Shown in pieces: positions 19,428 through 28,182 of a DNA stretch of 51,776 bases; the stretch's first letter is position 1, and each line of letters begins with the position of its first letter. The stretch is taken from contig JAQVBU010000014.1 of the NCBI GenBank assembly GCA_028690155.1, forward strand, positions 1 through 51,776. Direction: 5' to 3'. Source of the DNA: Alphaproteobacteria bacterium. GTDB lineage: Bacteria; Pseudomonadota; Alphaproteobacteria; UBA9219. Both the position numbers and the translations under genes were made by a program. The notes below the pieces were generated by a model that was not told where the DNA came from, did no database searches, and saw nothing but the letters and a program-made list of their open reading frames with translations.

Positions 19428-20438
19428 TCAGGCTTTGGCGTTCATCATGGCGACGGCCGTATCCATCATGCGGTTCGAAAAGCCCCATTCGTTGTCGTAC
19501 CAGCTCATGACGCGAACGAAGGTGCCGTCGATGACTTTGGTGCCTTCCATCGAAAAAATGGATGAGCGGGGATCATGATTGAAATCGATCGAGACCAGAG
19601 GTTCGTCATAAAAGCCGAGGATGCCGTTAAGCGGTCCGTTGGCGGCCGTTTTTATCGCTTCGTTGATTTCTTCGACGGTCGTGGCGCGCTTGGCGACGAA
19701 TTTTAGATCGACCAGCGAAACGTTCGGCGTCGGCACGCGAATGGCCACGCCGTCCAGCTTGCCTTTCAGGGCGGGCAGAACCTTGCCCACGGCCTTAGCC
19801 GCGCCAGTCGATGTGGGGATCATGCTCAGCGCGGCCGCGCGGGCGCGATGCAGATCCTTGTGCATCGTATCGACCGTGCGTTGATCGCCGGTGTACGCAT
19901 GAATCGTGGTCATAAAGCCGTGCTCGATTCCGACGAGGTTGTTCAGAACGAAGGCCACCGGCGCCAGACAGTTCGTGGTGCACGACGCGTTCGAAACGAT
20001 CGCGTGATGGGCGCGAAGCTCGTTATGATTCACGCCATAGACGACCGTAATGTCTTCATCCGTGGCAGGGGCCGAGATCAGGACTTTGCGCGTTCCCGCG
20101 TCGAGGTGTTTAAGCGCGTCTTCACGTTTGGTAAAGCGGCCCGAGCATTCCATCACAACATCGACGCCCAGATTGCCCCAGCCGAGTTTGGTGGGATCGG
20201 TGTTTTGAAAACCCTTGATGCGTTGGCCGTTGACGACAAGATCGGAGCCTTCAACCGAAACGTTTCCGTCGAAGCGGCCGTGGACCGAGTCGTATTTCAA
20301 AAGATGCGCGTTGGTTTCGGGGGGCGCCAGATCGTTAATGGCGACAATTTCAATATCGTTGCGTTTGGATTCAAATGCGGCGCGCAGGATAAGACGGCCG
20401 ATTCGACCGAACCCGTTGATCGAGACGCGAACAGCCAT
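19428..20438 (-). CDS. gap: type I glyceraldehyde-3-phosphate dehydrogenase
   Basis: A 336-residue NAD-linked enzyme of glycolysis and gluconeogenesis. The Rossmann start is INGFGRIGR, the catalytic Cys lies in [21 protein letters not shown] and the phosphate-binding [13 protein letters not shown] follow, and [12 protein letters not shown] is near the C-terminus. Length is normal. The ATG at 20438 has AGGAGG nine bases upstream. It lies 65 bp downstream of tkt on the same strand, a tkt-gap order common in Alphaproteobacteria. Confidence 0.97.
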   Translation of the reverse strand: MAVRVSINGFGRIGRLILRAAFESKRNDIEIVAINDLAPPETNAHLLKYDSVHGRFDGNVSVEGSDLVVNGQRIKGFQNTDPTKLGWGNLGVDVVMECSGRFTKREDALKHLDAGTRKVLISAPATDEDITVVYGVNHNELRAHHAIVSNASCTTNCLAPVAFVLNNLVGIEHGFMTTIHAYTGDQRTVDTMHKDLHRARAAALSMIPTSTGAAKAVGKVLPALKGKLDGVAIRVPTPNVSLVDLKFVAKRATTVEEINEAIKTAANGPLNGILGFYDEPLVSIDFNHDPRSSIFSMEGTKVIDGTFVRVMSWYDNEWGFSNRMMDTAVAMMNAKA

Positions 20439-20503
20439 GGCAGATCCTCCTTTTTGAAATGACTAAAAGAGGTTCTAAAAGAGAGAACCCCTTCCTGCAA
20501 CGC

Positions 20504-22483
20504 CTATTTTTTTAGCAAGGCGAGGCTTTTTTCGACGATGTGGACCGTCGTGATTCCGAAATGCTCGAAAAGCTTGTTGGCCGGAGCTGAAAGGCCAAAG
20601 CCGCTCATGCCGATAAAGTCGCCATGGTCGCCGATAAACCGGTCCCAGCTTTGACGAAGGCCCGCCTCGACGGCAAGGCGGGGCGCCGAGCCGAGAACGT
20701 GCGCGCGATAGTCGAGAGGCTGTTCGTCGAACAACGCGAAGCACGGCATGGACACGACGGCGGCGCTGATCCCCTTTTCGGCCAGCCGATCCCGCGCCTC
20801 GATGGCGAGAGAAACTTCCGAGCCGGAGGCCAGAAGGGTCAGGTCGCGGATCTCGTTTTCTCCGGCCACGATATACCCGCCGCGCGCCGAAAGATTTTGT
20901 CCTTCGTCGCCGCGCACGGTCGGAAGGCCTTGACGCGAGAGCGCCAGAAGGGTCGGGCGCGTGCGTTGCTGCAGGGCAAGTTCCCAGCACTCAAGAGTCT
21001 CGATGCCGTCGCAGGGCCGCATGACCAAAAGGTTTGGGATCGCACGCAACGCGCTTAAATGCTCAACCGGCTGATGGGTGGGGCCGTCTTCGCCGAGGCC
21101 GATGCTGTCGTGTGTCATGACGAACACGACCCGCTGTTTCATCAACGCGGCCAAGCGAATGGCCGGGCGGCAGTAGTCGGCGAATTGAAGGAACGTGCCG
21201 CCATAAGGAATGAAGCCGCCGTGAAGAGCCAAGCCGTTCATGGTCGCGGCCATGGCGTGTTCGCGAATGCCGTAACGGATATAGCGACCGCCGTACGATC
21301 CCGGCCCGACATCGGCAATTCCTTTGACTTGGGTGTTGTTCGACGGTGTCAGATCCGCGCTTCCGCCGACAAGCTCCGGAATAGCAGGGACAAGAGCGTC
21401 CAGCGCCAGACTGGACGACTTGCGCGTCGCGTCTTTCGGTTTTTCGGCGGCGATTTTCTTTTTGACGGGGGCGAGGACGTCGGCGCTGAGCTTGGCCACG
21501 TCGCCGGTCAGGGCGCGGTCGAAAGCGTCGCGTTGGGGGTGCGTCTCGTGGCGGTTTTGCCACCCGCGCATGGTCTCATGGCTTCGGGCGCCGATGGTGC
21601 GCCATGCCGATAAAATATCATCAGGAACGACAAAAGGCTCGTGGGGCCAGCCGAGTTTCTCGCGGGCGGCGGCGACTTCGCCGGCGCCCAGAGGCGAGCC
21701 ATGGCAGCCGCTTGTGCCCTGTTTTTGAGGCGCGCCGAACCCGATAACGGTGCGGCAGGCAATAAGGGACGGTTTGTCCGTTTGCTCCAACGCGGCCTGT
21801 GTTGCGGCTTCGATGGCGGCAGGATCGTGTCCGTCGATGGACTGAACGTGCCATCCGTATGCGCGGAAACGGGCCGGAACGTCCTCGGAAAAGGACAGGG
21901 AGGTCGGCCCGTCGATCGACACTTTGTTATCGTCATAGAAAACGATCAGGCGGCCCAGTTTAAGATGACCGGCCAGTGATGCGGCTTCATGGCTTATGCC
22001 TTCCATCATGTCGCCGTCCGAAGCGATGACGAAGGTGCGATGATCGACAAGGTCGTTGCCGAAACGGGCGTTCAGCATGCGTTCGGCCAAAGCGAAGCCG
22101 GTTGCATGCGCGATGCCTTGGCCCAGAGGCCCGGTGGTCATTTCGACACCGAGTTCGGGATCGACTTCGGGATGGCCGGGGGTCAGGCTGCCGAGTTGGC
22201 GGAAATTTTTGATCTGATCGAGCGTGATCTTTTCGAATCCGCAAAGATAGGTCAAAGCATAAAGAAGCATGGAGGCATGACCGGCGGAGAGAATAAATCG
22301 GTCACGGTCGGGCCATGTGGGATTTTGGGGGTCAAAACGTAGAAATTTCGACCACAAGACGGTGGCGATATCGGCCAGTCCCATAGGCGCGCCCGGATGT
22401 CCTGAATTGGCTTTTTCGACGGCGTCCATAGCGAGCGCACGGATGGCATTGCTTAAGTCTTTATGCGAGGGAGAAGAAGACAT
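20504..22483 (-). CDS. tkt: transketolase
   Basis: A 659-residue thiamine-diphosphate enzyme of the pentose phosphate pathway that moves two-carbon units between sugar phosphates. NSGHPGAPMG, GHPEVD, TTGPLGQG, the TPP-binding region GDGDMMEG-like SDGDMMEGISHEA, and the pyrimidine domain with YIRYGIREHAM, THDSIGLGEDGPTHQP and EAG near the end are all present. The start ATG at 22483 aligns with typical transketolases; ATG 22492 is possible. It heads the minus-strand series tkt-gap-feoA-feoB-ubiTUV. Confidence 0.97.
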   Translation of the reverse strand: MSSSPSHKDLSNAIRALAMDAVEKANSGHPGAPMGLADIATVLWSKFLRFDPQNPTWPDRDRFILSAGHASMLLYALTYLCGFEKITLDQIKNFRQLGSLTPGHPEVDPELGVEMTTGPLGQGIAHATGFALAERMLNARFGNDLVDHRTFVIASDGDMMEGISHEAASLAGHLKLGRLIVFYDDNKVSIDGPTSLSFSEDVPARFRAYGWHVQSIDGHDPAAIEAATQAALEQTDKPSLIACRTVIGFGAPQKQGTSGCHGSPLGAGEVAAAREKLGWPHEPFVVPDDILSAWRTIGARSHETMRGWQNRHETHPQRDAFDRALTGDVAKLSADVLAPVKKKIAAEKPKDATRKSSSLALDALVPAIPELVGGSADLTPSNNTQVKGIADVGPGSYGGRYIRYGIREHAMAATMNGLALHGGFIPYGGTFLQFADYCRPAIRLAALMKQRVVFVMTHDSIGLGEDGPTHQPVEHLSALRAIPNLLVMRPCDGIETLECWELALQQRTRPTLLALSRQGLPTVRGDEGQNLSARGGYIVAGENEIRDLTLLASGSEVSLAIEARDRLAEKGISAAVVSMPCFALFDEQPLDYRAHVLGSAPRLAVEAGLRQSWDRFIGDHGDFIGMSGFGLSAPANKLFEHFGITTVHIVEKSLALLKK

Positions 22484-22631
22484 CAGAATCATACCCAAAA
22501 AGGAAAAAGATTGCGCGGAAAATGCCCCATTTTCTTAGGCGATGCAACAAAGGAAACCGAGGATCGGGTAACCACCTGAAAGCCGACGTTGTTTTGAGCG
22601 ATGGTGTTAATAAATTATTGTAAGGCAAAGG

Positions 22632-22660
22632 TTGCGTTTTAGTTTTTAGGCTTTTATATT
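22632..22660 (+). promoter_or_regulatory. promoter of tRNA-Pro (TTGCGT-17-TATATT)
   Basis: A -35-like TTGCGT (22632-22637) and TATATT (22655-22660) are spaced by 17 bp, followed by a GC-rich discriminator (TCGGGCCC) typical of stable-RNA promoters, just upstream of the tRNA. Confidence 0.65.
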
Positions 22661-22674
22661 TCGGGCCCTTCGGT

Positions 22675-22751
22675 CGGGGCATAGCGCAGCCTGGTAGCGC
22701 ATCAGTCTGGGGGACTGGGGGTCGTGGGTTCGAATCCCGCTGCCCCGACCA
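22675..22751 (+). tRNA. tRNA-Pro (anticodon GGG), CCA encoded
   Basis: A 77-nt cloverleaf starting CGGGGCATAGCGCAGCC. The acceptor CGGGGCA pairs with TGCCCCG, the loop CTGGGGG gives anticodon GGG, and the T-arm is GGTTCGAATCC. CCA is encoded at 22749-22751. Integrase debris and AT-rich DNA directly downstream suggest it served as an integration site. Confidence 0.96.
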
Positions 22752-22911
22752 TTTAAATCAAAAACTTAAAGCTCATTTTCTTAACGCCTCACACCGAGTT
22801 GGGCAGTTTTCATAAAGGTGGTTGGGCACTTCCGTTATTTTTCATTTGGTCTTTCTGCATTCATCGTCGACAATAATCCGCTCTATCATGCAAATTTGAG
22901 CGGCTTCTAAA

Positions 22912-23454
22912 ATGATTAGTTGGGCTTTCTTGACGCTGTTTACCATCCTTTCAGTTGTATACTCACCGTGGTTTCTGATTGGCTCTACGATCTTTGCCGT
23001 CTGGAAAATACACCAATGGTACATTCACAACGGAAGGCCATGGAGGAAAGTACATTTCACGATGATGCGCTGTTATGCAGCCGCAGCAGGAATGGAGAGT
23101 AACGCCGCTAAAAAAGAAGGTAGGGAATTTGATATCCATAATGCCCTCAAACTTCTACTAAAAATAGTTAACCCAACAACAAAGTTTGACCACGAAAGCA
23201 TCATTCAAAAGGAATACGCACACAGCAAACATTTTTATGATCGTCCTCTTGTTGAAGCTCATTTGCTCAAGAAAAAGGGTGTAAAAAAAGACAAAATTCA
23301 CGAATTTCTTGATATGATAGAAAGAGCAATAATAACAACTGATCGAGGTTATCTCGTGAGACTGGTTATTGCGTCGGTTATTGAAGAACAATTTTCTCCA
23401 GAAGATCGGGGAGAATACATGTTTGAAGTTCTTGTAACGCGCCGAGCATTCTAG
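22912..23454 (+). CDS. hypothetical membrane-anchored protein in the tRNA-Pro island
   Basis: An unrecognised 180-residue protein. Residues 1-33 form one long or two short hydrophobic segments (FLTLFTILSVVY, FLIGSTIFAVW); the rest is charged and Lys-rich, with no motif I know. Codon use is AT-rich, unlike genes on either side. No good ribosome site precedes the ATG. It lies between tRNA-Pro and an integrase fragment, so it is probably cargo of a decayed integrative element. It could be an unexpressed relic. Confidence 0.55.
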   Translation: MISWAFLTLFTILSVVYSPWFLIGSTIFAVWKIHQWYIHNGRPWRKVHFTMMRCYAAAAGMESNAAKKEGREFDIHNALKLLLKIVNPTTKFDHESIIQKEYAHSKHFYDRPLVEAHLLKKKGVKKDKIHEFLDMIERAIITTDRGYLVRLVIASVIEEQFSPEDRGEYMFEVLVTRRAF

Positions 23455-23459
23455 TTTTC

Positions 23460-23668
23460 TTATACCCCTCCCTCCATCTTCCCCATTGCCGCCTTCGCCA
23501 AAACCTTCTGATTAGCCTGTCTTGCATAGTACGTCGCCATATCATCGGTACGGTGTCCGGTGATAGCTTTGATTTGTTCGGTCGTACATCCGACTTCGGC
23601 CAAACGAACGGCGGCAGTTTTTCTCAGCCCGTGAAAAACGAGATCGTCAGCACCAATTTGGACTAAAA
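23460..23668 (-). pseudogene. tyrosine recombinase (integrase), C-terminal fragment
   Basis: Reading the minus strand in the frame that stops at 23460-23462 gives about 65 residues of a phage-type integrase catalytic end. FHGLRKTAAVRLAE carries the HxLR motif, ITGHRTDDMATYYARQ carries the conserved His and the nucleophilic Tyr region, and the tail is AKAAMGKMEGGV. There is no start codon and the N-terminal catalytic Arg and DNA-binding parts are missing. Upstream the frame runs into the end of fic, so the 5' part was lost when fic DNA was joined. It marks a former element at tRNA-Pro. Confidence 0.85.
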
Positions 23669-24901
23669 TTAACCGATCTTTTCCGGGAATAGTCCGGGCA
23701 TCCAGCGAGAGGCTAATTCAGCCGGAAACGCAAGGTGCAATGGCGAGCGGGGGCCCTCGGAAGTCACCACGCCGCGCTTTAAAAGAGCGGTTATGACGCG
23801 GCTTGCCTGGCGTTCTCCTATGCCAAGAATTGTCTGGACGTTCCCCCGTGGAATCTCTCCTCGATACAGCAGTGCGTCGAAGATATTGTTTGATCTGACC
23901 GGGAGCGTTCCGAGGCGAATTTCCTCTTCCGCCCATATGTCAATACGGGTGCGCAGGCGATCGGGTTGAACCAGACTTTCCATGAAAGACACTTGGTCAA
24001 TACAGGCCGTCAGGAAGAAACGCGAGAACTCGACCAAGGCTTCTTCGCTTAATGTGCCTCGTCCATCGAGATCATTCCGGCGAGACACGTCACAATTGTT
24101 CAGAAGCCTTTTATATTGATCCACATTGCGGGCCAGTCCTCTGGCAATAGACCAGACAGAACGCGTGTCGAGGGTCTTCAAAAGTACGGCGTGCGACATC
24201 AAGCGCGCCACCCGTCCGTTGCCGTCAAGGAAAGGATGGATCCACGTCAATCTGTGATGCATGGCCGCGGCGGCGATAACGGTTTCGGCCGTTCCAAGCT
24301 TTTCATAAACGTCGGAAAATCGGTTCAGAAAACGCGGAATAGCCCCAGGGCTTACGGGAATATGAAGCCCGACTTGAACGTCATTTTTCCTGAATTGTCC
24401 CGGGATAACGGGCAGTTTTTCTTTCGTATGACTGTTTTTGATCCACCGGAGCTCTTCCGGGACCTGTTCGTAGAAGCGGCGATGAATGTCGCAAATTGCC
24501 TCAACACTGGCCGGATGAGCGTCGAGACCGCCGTCATCGATCCATTTTTGAACGGAGATATGGGCGCTTGCTTCAAGCTGAAGATCCCTTTTCTTCTTGT
24601 CCCGGCTGTAGTCCTTTTTCAGAGCTCTTTCTATGTCGATGGGGTGCGTATCATGCCCTTCGATGAGATTGCTGTAATAACAGTTCATTGAACGAACGAG
24701 TTCGGCCAAAGACACAAGCATCTGGCTCGGAATGCTTCGGCAAAAGCCCGCCGATTTTTTTCCTAATTCAAGAGCGAGATCGTTCAACTCACTCCGGGCA
24801 GGATTGCTCTCGCTGACGAGCAGGGGCTCCATCAAGCCAAGAGATTCGCCCCGATCTACAGCGCCTGAAATGTCTTGTTTGATGTCTGGTTTCTTCTTCA
24901 T
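23669..24901 (-). CDS. Fic-domain AMP transferase with N-terminal inhibitory motif
   Basis: A 410-residue Fic protein. The catalytic motif is HPFLDGNGRVAR (222-233) with His222. Upstream SNLIEG (77-82) fits the inhibitory helix consensus (S/T)xxxE(G/N), so this is a self-inhibited class II Fic protein. A winged-helix-like C-terminal region (about 330-400, GEIPRGNVQTILGIGERQASRVI) is common in this subgroup. Such enzymes usually transfer AMP to a protein hydroxyl; the target is unknown. The promoter region upstream is very AT-rich. It abuts the integrase scrap and is probably acquired. Confidence 0.9.
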   Translation of the reverse strand: MKKKPDIKQDISGAVDRGESLGLMEPLLVSESNPARSELNDLALELGKKSAGFCRSIPSQMLVSLAELVRSMNCYYSNLIEGHDTHPIDIERALKKDYSRDKKKRDLQLEASAHISVQKWIDDGGLDAHPASVEAICDIHRRFYEQVPEELRWIKNSHTKEKLPVIPGQFRKNDVQVGLHIPVSPGAIPRFLNRFSDVYEKLGTAETVIAAAAMHHRLTWIHPFLDGNGRVARLMSHAVLLKTLDTRSVWSIARGLARNVDQYKRLLNNCDVSRRNDLDGRGTLSEEALVEFSRFFLTACIDQVSFMESLVQPDRLRTRIDIWAEEEIRLGTLPVRSNNIFDALLYRGEIPRGNVQTILGIGERQASRVITALLKRGVVTSEGPRSPLHLAFPAELASRWMPGLFPEKIG

Positions 24902-24978
24902 AAGAACTATTATATAACAAATAGTTATTATTTAGTAAATACAGGTTTTTGTATAAAAATGTCTGGTGTTACGACGGG

Positions 24979-26415
24979 TTAGACCGTGAAAGCGTGGGCT
25001 CGCACGAAGGCCCTGATTGCCTCGAGATTGTTGCCCACCGGATGCTTGCAGACGTTGGGCCTTGTCGGCAGATCGCGCAGACCAAGAGGCAGTTGGGGCG
25101 TGATGCCCGTCCAGTCCCTCACAACATGGGGAAACTTGGCCGGACTTGCCGTTGCAAGGCTGACGATCTGTTCGTCTTTCCCAAGCGGTTCGCCTGTGTT
25201 GAATTTGCCTTCTTTGACGATACGCCACGCTGTGGCCATCCCGGTCGCGGTGTGGGGATCAATCAGGTAATTGTAGTTTTCGTAAGTTTTCTTAATCGTC
25301 TGGCCGGTCAGCGCCTCATCGGCGCGGCCTGAGGCAAAGCCGTTCCGAATGAACGCCCAAGCGCCCTTCTCGACGGTGAAGCTGCCGTTTTTCTTCAAGG
25401 CCTGCATGTGTTTTGTGAGCGTGTCCCTGTCCCCGCCCAAGGATTCGAACAACAAGCGTTCGAAATTGCTGCTGATTTGGATGTCCATGCTGGGGCTGGA
25501 CGTCGGCGTGACGCGAGCCGTTGTCATGGCCCCCGTTTCGACGAAGCGGTGAAGAATGTCGTTGCTGTTCGTCGCGATCACGATCTTGTGAATGGGCAGT
25601 CCCATCGCGCGGGCGTAATGGCCCGCCAGAGCGTCGCCGAAGTTTCCCGTCGGGACGACGAAGGAAATGTTGTTTTCGAAAACGCCGCGCTGCAAGGCCG
25701 CATAAAAGTAGTACGGTATTTGCCCAACAATGCGCGCCAGATTGATCGAATTCGCTGCGCCGAGCCGGTATTCCTTGCTGAACGCCGGATCGTTGAAGCA
25801 GGTTTTGACCATGCTTTGGCAGTCGTCGAATGTGCTTTGCTCGACGGCCAGCGCATAGACATCTTCGGCCTGCACGGTCGTCATGAACGGCTCTTGTATG
25901 TTGGAGATTCGTCCGTCTGGGTAAAGGACGAAGACCGCGATGTGGTCGCAGTCCTTGAAGGCCCATATGGCGGCGGCGCCCGTATCGCCCGAGGTCGCGA
26001 GAAGGACGTTCATGAAATTATTGGACCGTTGAAGCGAATGATCGATGAGCCGCGCCACAGGCTGCAACGCGTAGTCTTTAAAGGCAAGCGTCGGTCCATG
26101 GTGCAGTTCCTGCACGGAAAGATTCTCGGTCAGGGTTTTAAGAGGAGCCCGCTCTTCGTCGGAAAAATTCCGGTAGCTTTCCTTGATGAGGTACTGAAGC
26201 TTTTTGTCGAAGATAAAGCCCTGATCGAGAAAAGGGCGCATGACCCGAAAGGCCACGTCTTCATAAGAAAGTCCGCGCATTGCGCGAATGTCGTTTTCGC
26301 TGAAATGAGGAAATTCTTTGGGCAGGAAAAGACCGCCTTTCGGATCGAGCGTTCCCGTAAGAACTTCTTCGAAATTTTTTCTGACGGTTTCGTCTCTTGT
26401 GCCTATGAATTCCAT
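24979..26415 (-). CDS. thrC: threonine synthase
   Basis: A 478-residue PLP enzyme converting O-phosphohomoserine to threonine. The PLP lysine lies in LAFKDYALQPVARL, the phosphate-binding loop is ATSGDTGAAA, and VPTGNFGDALAG is the second conserved segment. Length matches the long (E. coli/yeast) class. The ATG has only a weak ribosome site. No other threonine genes are adjacent. It is divergent from the GT87-like gene. Confidence 0.95.
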   Translation of the reverse strand: MEFIGTRDETVRKNFEEVLTGTLDPKGGLFLPKEFPHFSENDIRAMRGLSYEDVAFRVMRPFLDQGFIFDKKLQYLIKESYRNFSDEERAPLKTLTENLSVQELHHGPTLAFKDYALQPVARLIDHSLQRSNNFMNVLLATSGDTGAAAIWAFKDCDHIAVFVLYPDGRISNIQEPFMTTVQAEDVYALAVEQSTFDDCQSMVKTCFNDPAFSKEYRLGAANSINLARIVGQIPYYFYAALQRGVFENNISFVVPTGNFGDALAGHYARAMGLPIHKIVIATNSNDILHRFVETGAMTTARVTPTSSPSMDIQISSNFERLLFESLGGDRDTLTKHMQALKKNGSFTVEKGAWAFIRNGFASGRADEALTGQTIKKTYENYNYLIDPHTATGMATAWRIVKEGKFNTGEPLGKDEQIVSLATASPAKFPHVVRDWTGITPQLPLGLRDLPTRPNVCKHPVGNNLEAIRAFVRAHAFTV

Positions 26416-26735
26416 ATTATGGTCGCTTTCTTATGCTTGAAAAAATGAAGGGGCTAAGCCGTGTCTAAAAAATTCAACCCCACTTATCAAAGGCCGTATG
26501 CGGTTACAAGACGAAAGCATAACCCGTTTTCATTGCCTTTTGAATAAAAACGCTTTTACAGGATTCATCGTTAACGCTCTTCCACCTTTCCGCGGCCATG
26601 ACGCCGAGTCCTTTTGTATAATCGGGCTTTCATGATTTTCCTTGCGACGAAACAGGAAACGAGACTATGCACCCTTGATGCGTATTTTGTTGTTTGGTGC
26701 GGCGTTAAGCAAGACCGTCGCGCGGGGAGATTCTT
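26416..26735. other. divergent intergenic region, thrC / GT87
   Basis: This 320-base gap has AT-rich parts and a TATAAT at about 26615-26620 on the plus strand with no clear -35 box. It should hold promoters for both genes. I see no riboswitch-like or leader-peptide structure. Confidence 0.4.
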
Positions 26736-27995
26736 ATGGCTCTGATGGCGGCATTGTGCGATGGCCGGTGGCTTCATCCTCGGCGGCTTTTGGCTTATTC
26801 CAAAATTTTTCTGCTTGTTGCTTCCGTTCTGGGCGTCGCCTGGATCGCAGGGCTTCATCAGGTTTTCTTGCCGGGCGAGGGGGCTTTGGTCACCGATTTC
26901 GTCAATGTTTATGCGGCGGGGCAGGCGGCTCACGAAGGAAATCCTGCGGATGCCTACAATTGGGATTCTCAAAGAAAAAGGGAAGATGCTGTTCGCCTCG
27001 ACGCCAGTCGAGAGAAGCCTATCACGAAAGATACGGGCGTTATCCCGTGGCTCTATCCTCCGGTGTTTTTGTCCGTCGGGTGGGCGGCTGCTTTTTTCCC
27101 CTACTTTCTTGCGTTGGGCCTTTATTCGCTGATCGGTCTTATCGGTTTCTTTTGGGCCATGAAGCCCCTTTTGCCGCCTTATAAGGAAGCATGGTGGGCT
27201 TTGGCGGCTTTTCCCGGTGTTTTCATCAATCTTTTTTCCGGGCAGAACGGGTTTATTACAACGGCGCTTCTTGCGGCGGGGTTGGCTTTGCTTGAACGTT
27301 CGCCCGTGGCCGCGGGCTTGGCTTTGGGCGCGTTGTGCTACAAGCCGCACTTCTTTTTGCTTATTCCCTTGGTGCTTTTGGTTGGCCGCTACGGCAAGGC
27401 ATTGGCCGCGACGATTGTCAGTGCGGCCTTGTATTGCGGCTTGGTGTGGTTTGCCTTCGGCTCCGATGCGTGGCTCGCTTTTTTTCACGGGGTGTCGACA
27501 ACGCGTTCGGCCGTTTTAGAGCTGGGGACCGACCGTTGGCTCGGCATTCAGCACAGCGTGTTTTCGATGGTGCGGGTTCTTGGGGGAGGCTTGTCGTGGG
27601 CCTATGCCTCGCAGATGCTGGTCAGCGCGGCCGCCATGCTCGTTGTTGTGCATCTATGGTGGAATCGACGGTCTTCCTTTGAGGTGCGCGGCGCGGCATT
27701 GGCCGGCGCTGTTTTGCTGATAAGTCCGTATTTTTTTGCTCCCGATCAGGTTCTTTTGGCCATTCCTTTGGCCTTGTTGGCGCGGGCGGGTTTGCGTGAA
27801 GGGTTCCTTCCTTTCGAAAAAACGTATCTTTTTGCGCTGGCCCTTCTTCCCCTGTTGGTTCAAAGCACCTTTGCGCACGGCGCGTTGCCCGTGGCGCCGC
27901 TGATGCTCGGCGTTCTTTTGCTTTTCTGCTGGGTGCGGGGAAAGAAGGAATGGCGCGCCCGGAGGAATTCGAATCCCCAGCCTTCTGATTCGTAG
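26736..27995 (+). CDS. GT87-like integral membrane glycosyltransferase
   Basis: A 419-residue protein with about ten hydrophobic segments. An early DFVNVYAAGQAAHEG (periplasmic Asp expected to be catalytic in GT-C enzymes) and WLYPPVFL match the GT87/DUF2029 polyprenyl-phosphate-mannose-dependent transferases. Inside, SGQNGF and LLERSPVAAGLALGALCYKPH are also family-like. The last ~14 residues (RRNSNPQPSDS) are the antisense reading of tRNA-Arg, so the true C-terminus either includes this odd tail or the gene was cut by the tRNA. The GT2 gene downstream may supply its lipid-linked sugar donor. Confidence 0.8.
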   Translation: MALMAALCDGRWLHPRRLLAYSKIFLLVASVLGVAWIAGLHQVFLPGEGALVTDFVNVYAAGQAAHEGNPADAYNWDSQRKREDAVRLDASREKPITKDTGVIPWLYPPVFLSVGWAAAFFPYFLALGLYSLIGLIGFFWAMKPLLPPYKEAWWALAAFPGVFINLFSGQNGFITTALLAAGLALLERSPVAAGLALGALCYKPHFFLLIPLVLLVGRYGKALAATIVSAALYCGLVWFAFGSDAWLAFFHGVSTTRSAVLELGTDRWLGIQHSVFSMVRVLGGGLSWAYASQMLVSAAAMLVVVHLWWNRRSSFEVRGAALAGAVLLISPYFFAPDQVLLAIPLALLARAGLREGFLPFEKTYLFALALLPLLVQSTFAHGALPVAPLMLGVLLLFCWVRGKKEWRARRNSNPQPSDS

Positions 27996-28027
27996 TCAGA
28001 TGCTCTATCCAGTTGAGCTACGGGCGC
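27951..28027 (-). tRNA. tRNA-Arg (anticodon ACG), CCA encoded
   Basis: The minus strand begins GCGCCCGTAGCTCAACTGG and makes a 77-nt cloverleaf. The anticodon loop CTACGAA gives ACG, and CCA is encoded at 27951-27953. Its 3' 45 nt overlap, antisense, the end of the GT87-like gene. A short hairpin (CGAGCC-TTT-GGCTCG, 28034-28048) lies just upstream. Confidence 0.95.
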
Positions 28028-28182
28028 AGACCGCGAGCCTTTGGCTCGTGTGGCGAAGGTGCGCAAACTAACCAAAAAACTGAGAGAATGCAAAAACTTT
28101 ATGTGAAAAATATTGCCTCTGGCTTTTAACCCCTTTTTCCGTCAAAACAAGAAGATTGTGACGACTAAGGAGCGCCGGGGCT

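Noticed and set aside
23455-24978. A direct repeat of the tRNA-Pro 3' end that would mark attR
   Set aside because: No copy of the T-arm/acceptor sequence was found around the integrase fragment or after fic.
25408-26448. A 346-codon plus-strand frame
   Set aside because: It is antisense to thrC, which has all PLP motifs.
26571-27488. A 305-codon minus-strand frame rich in Lys, Arg and Pro
   Set aside because: It is the shadow of the GT87-like membrane protein, whose hydrophobic segments give that composition on the other strand.
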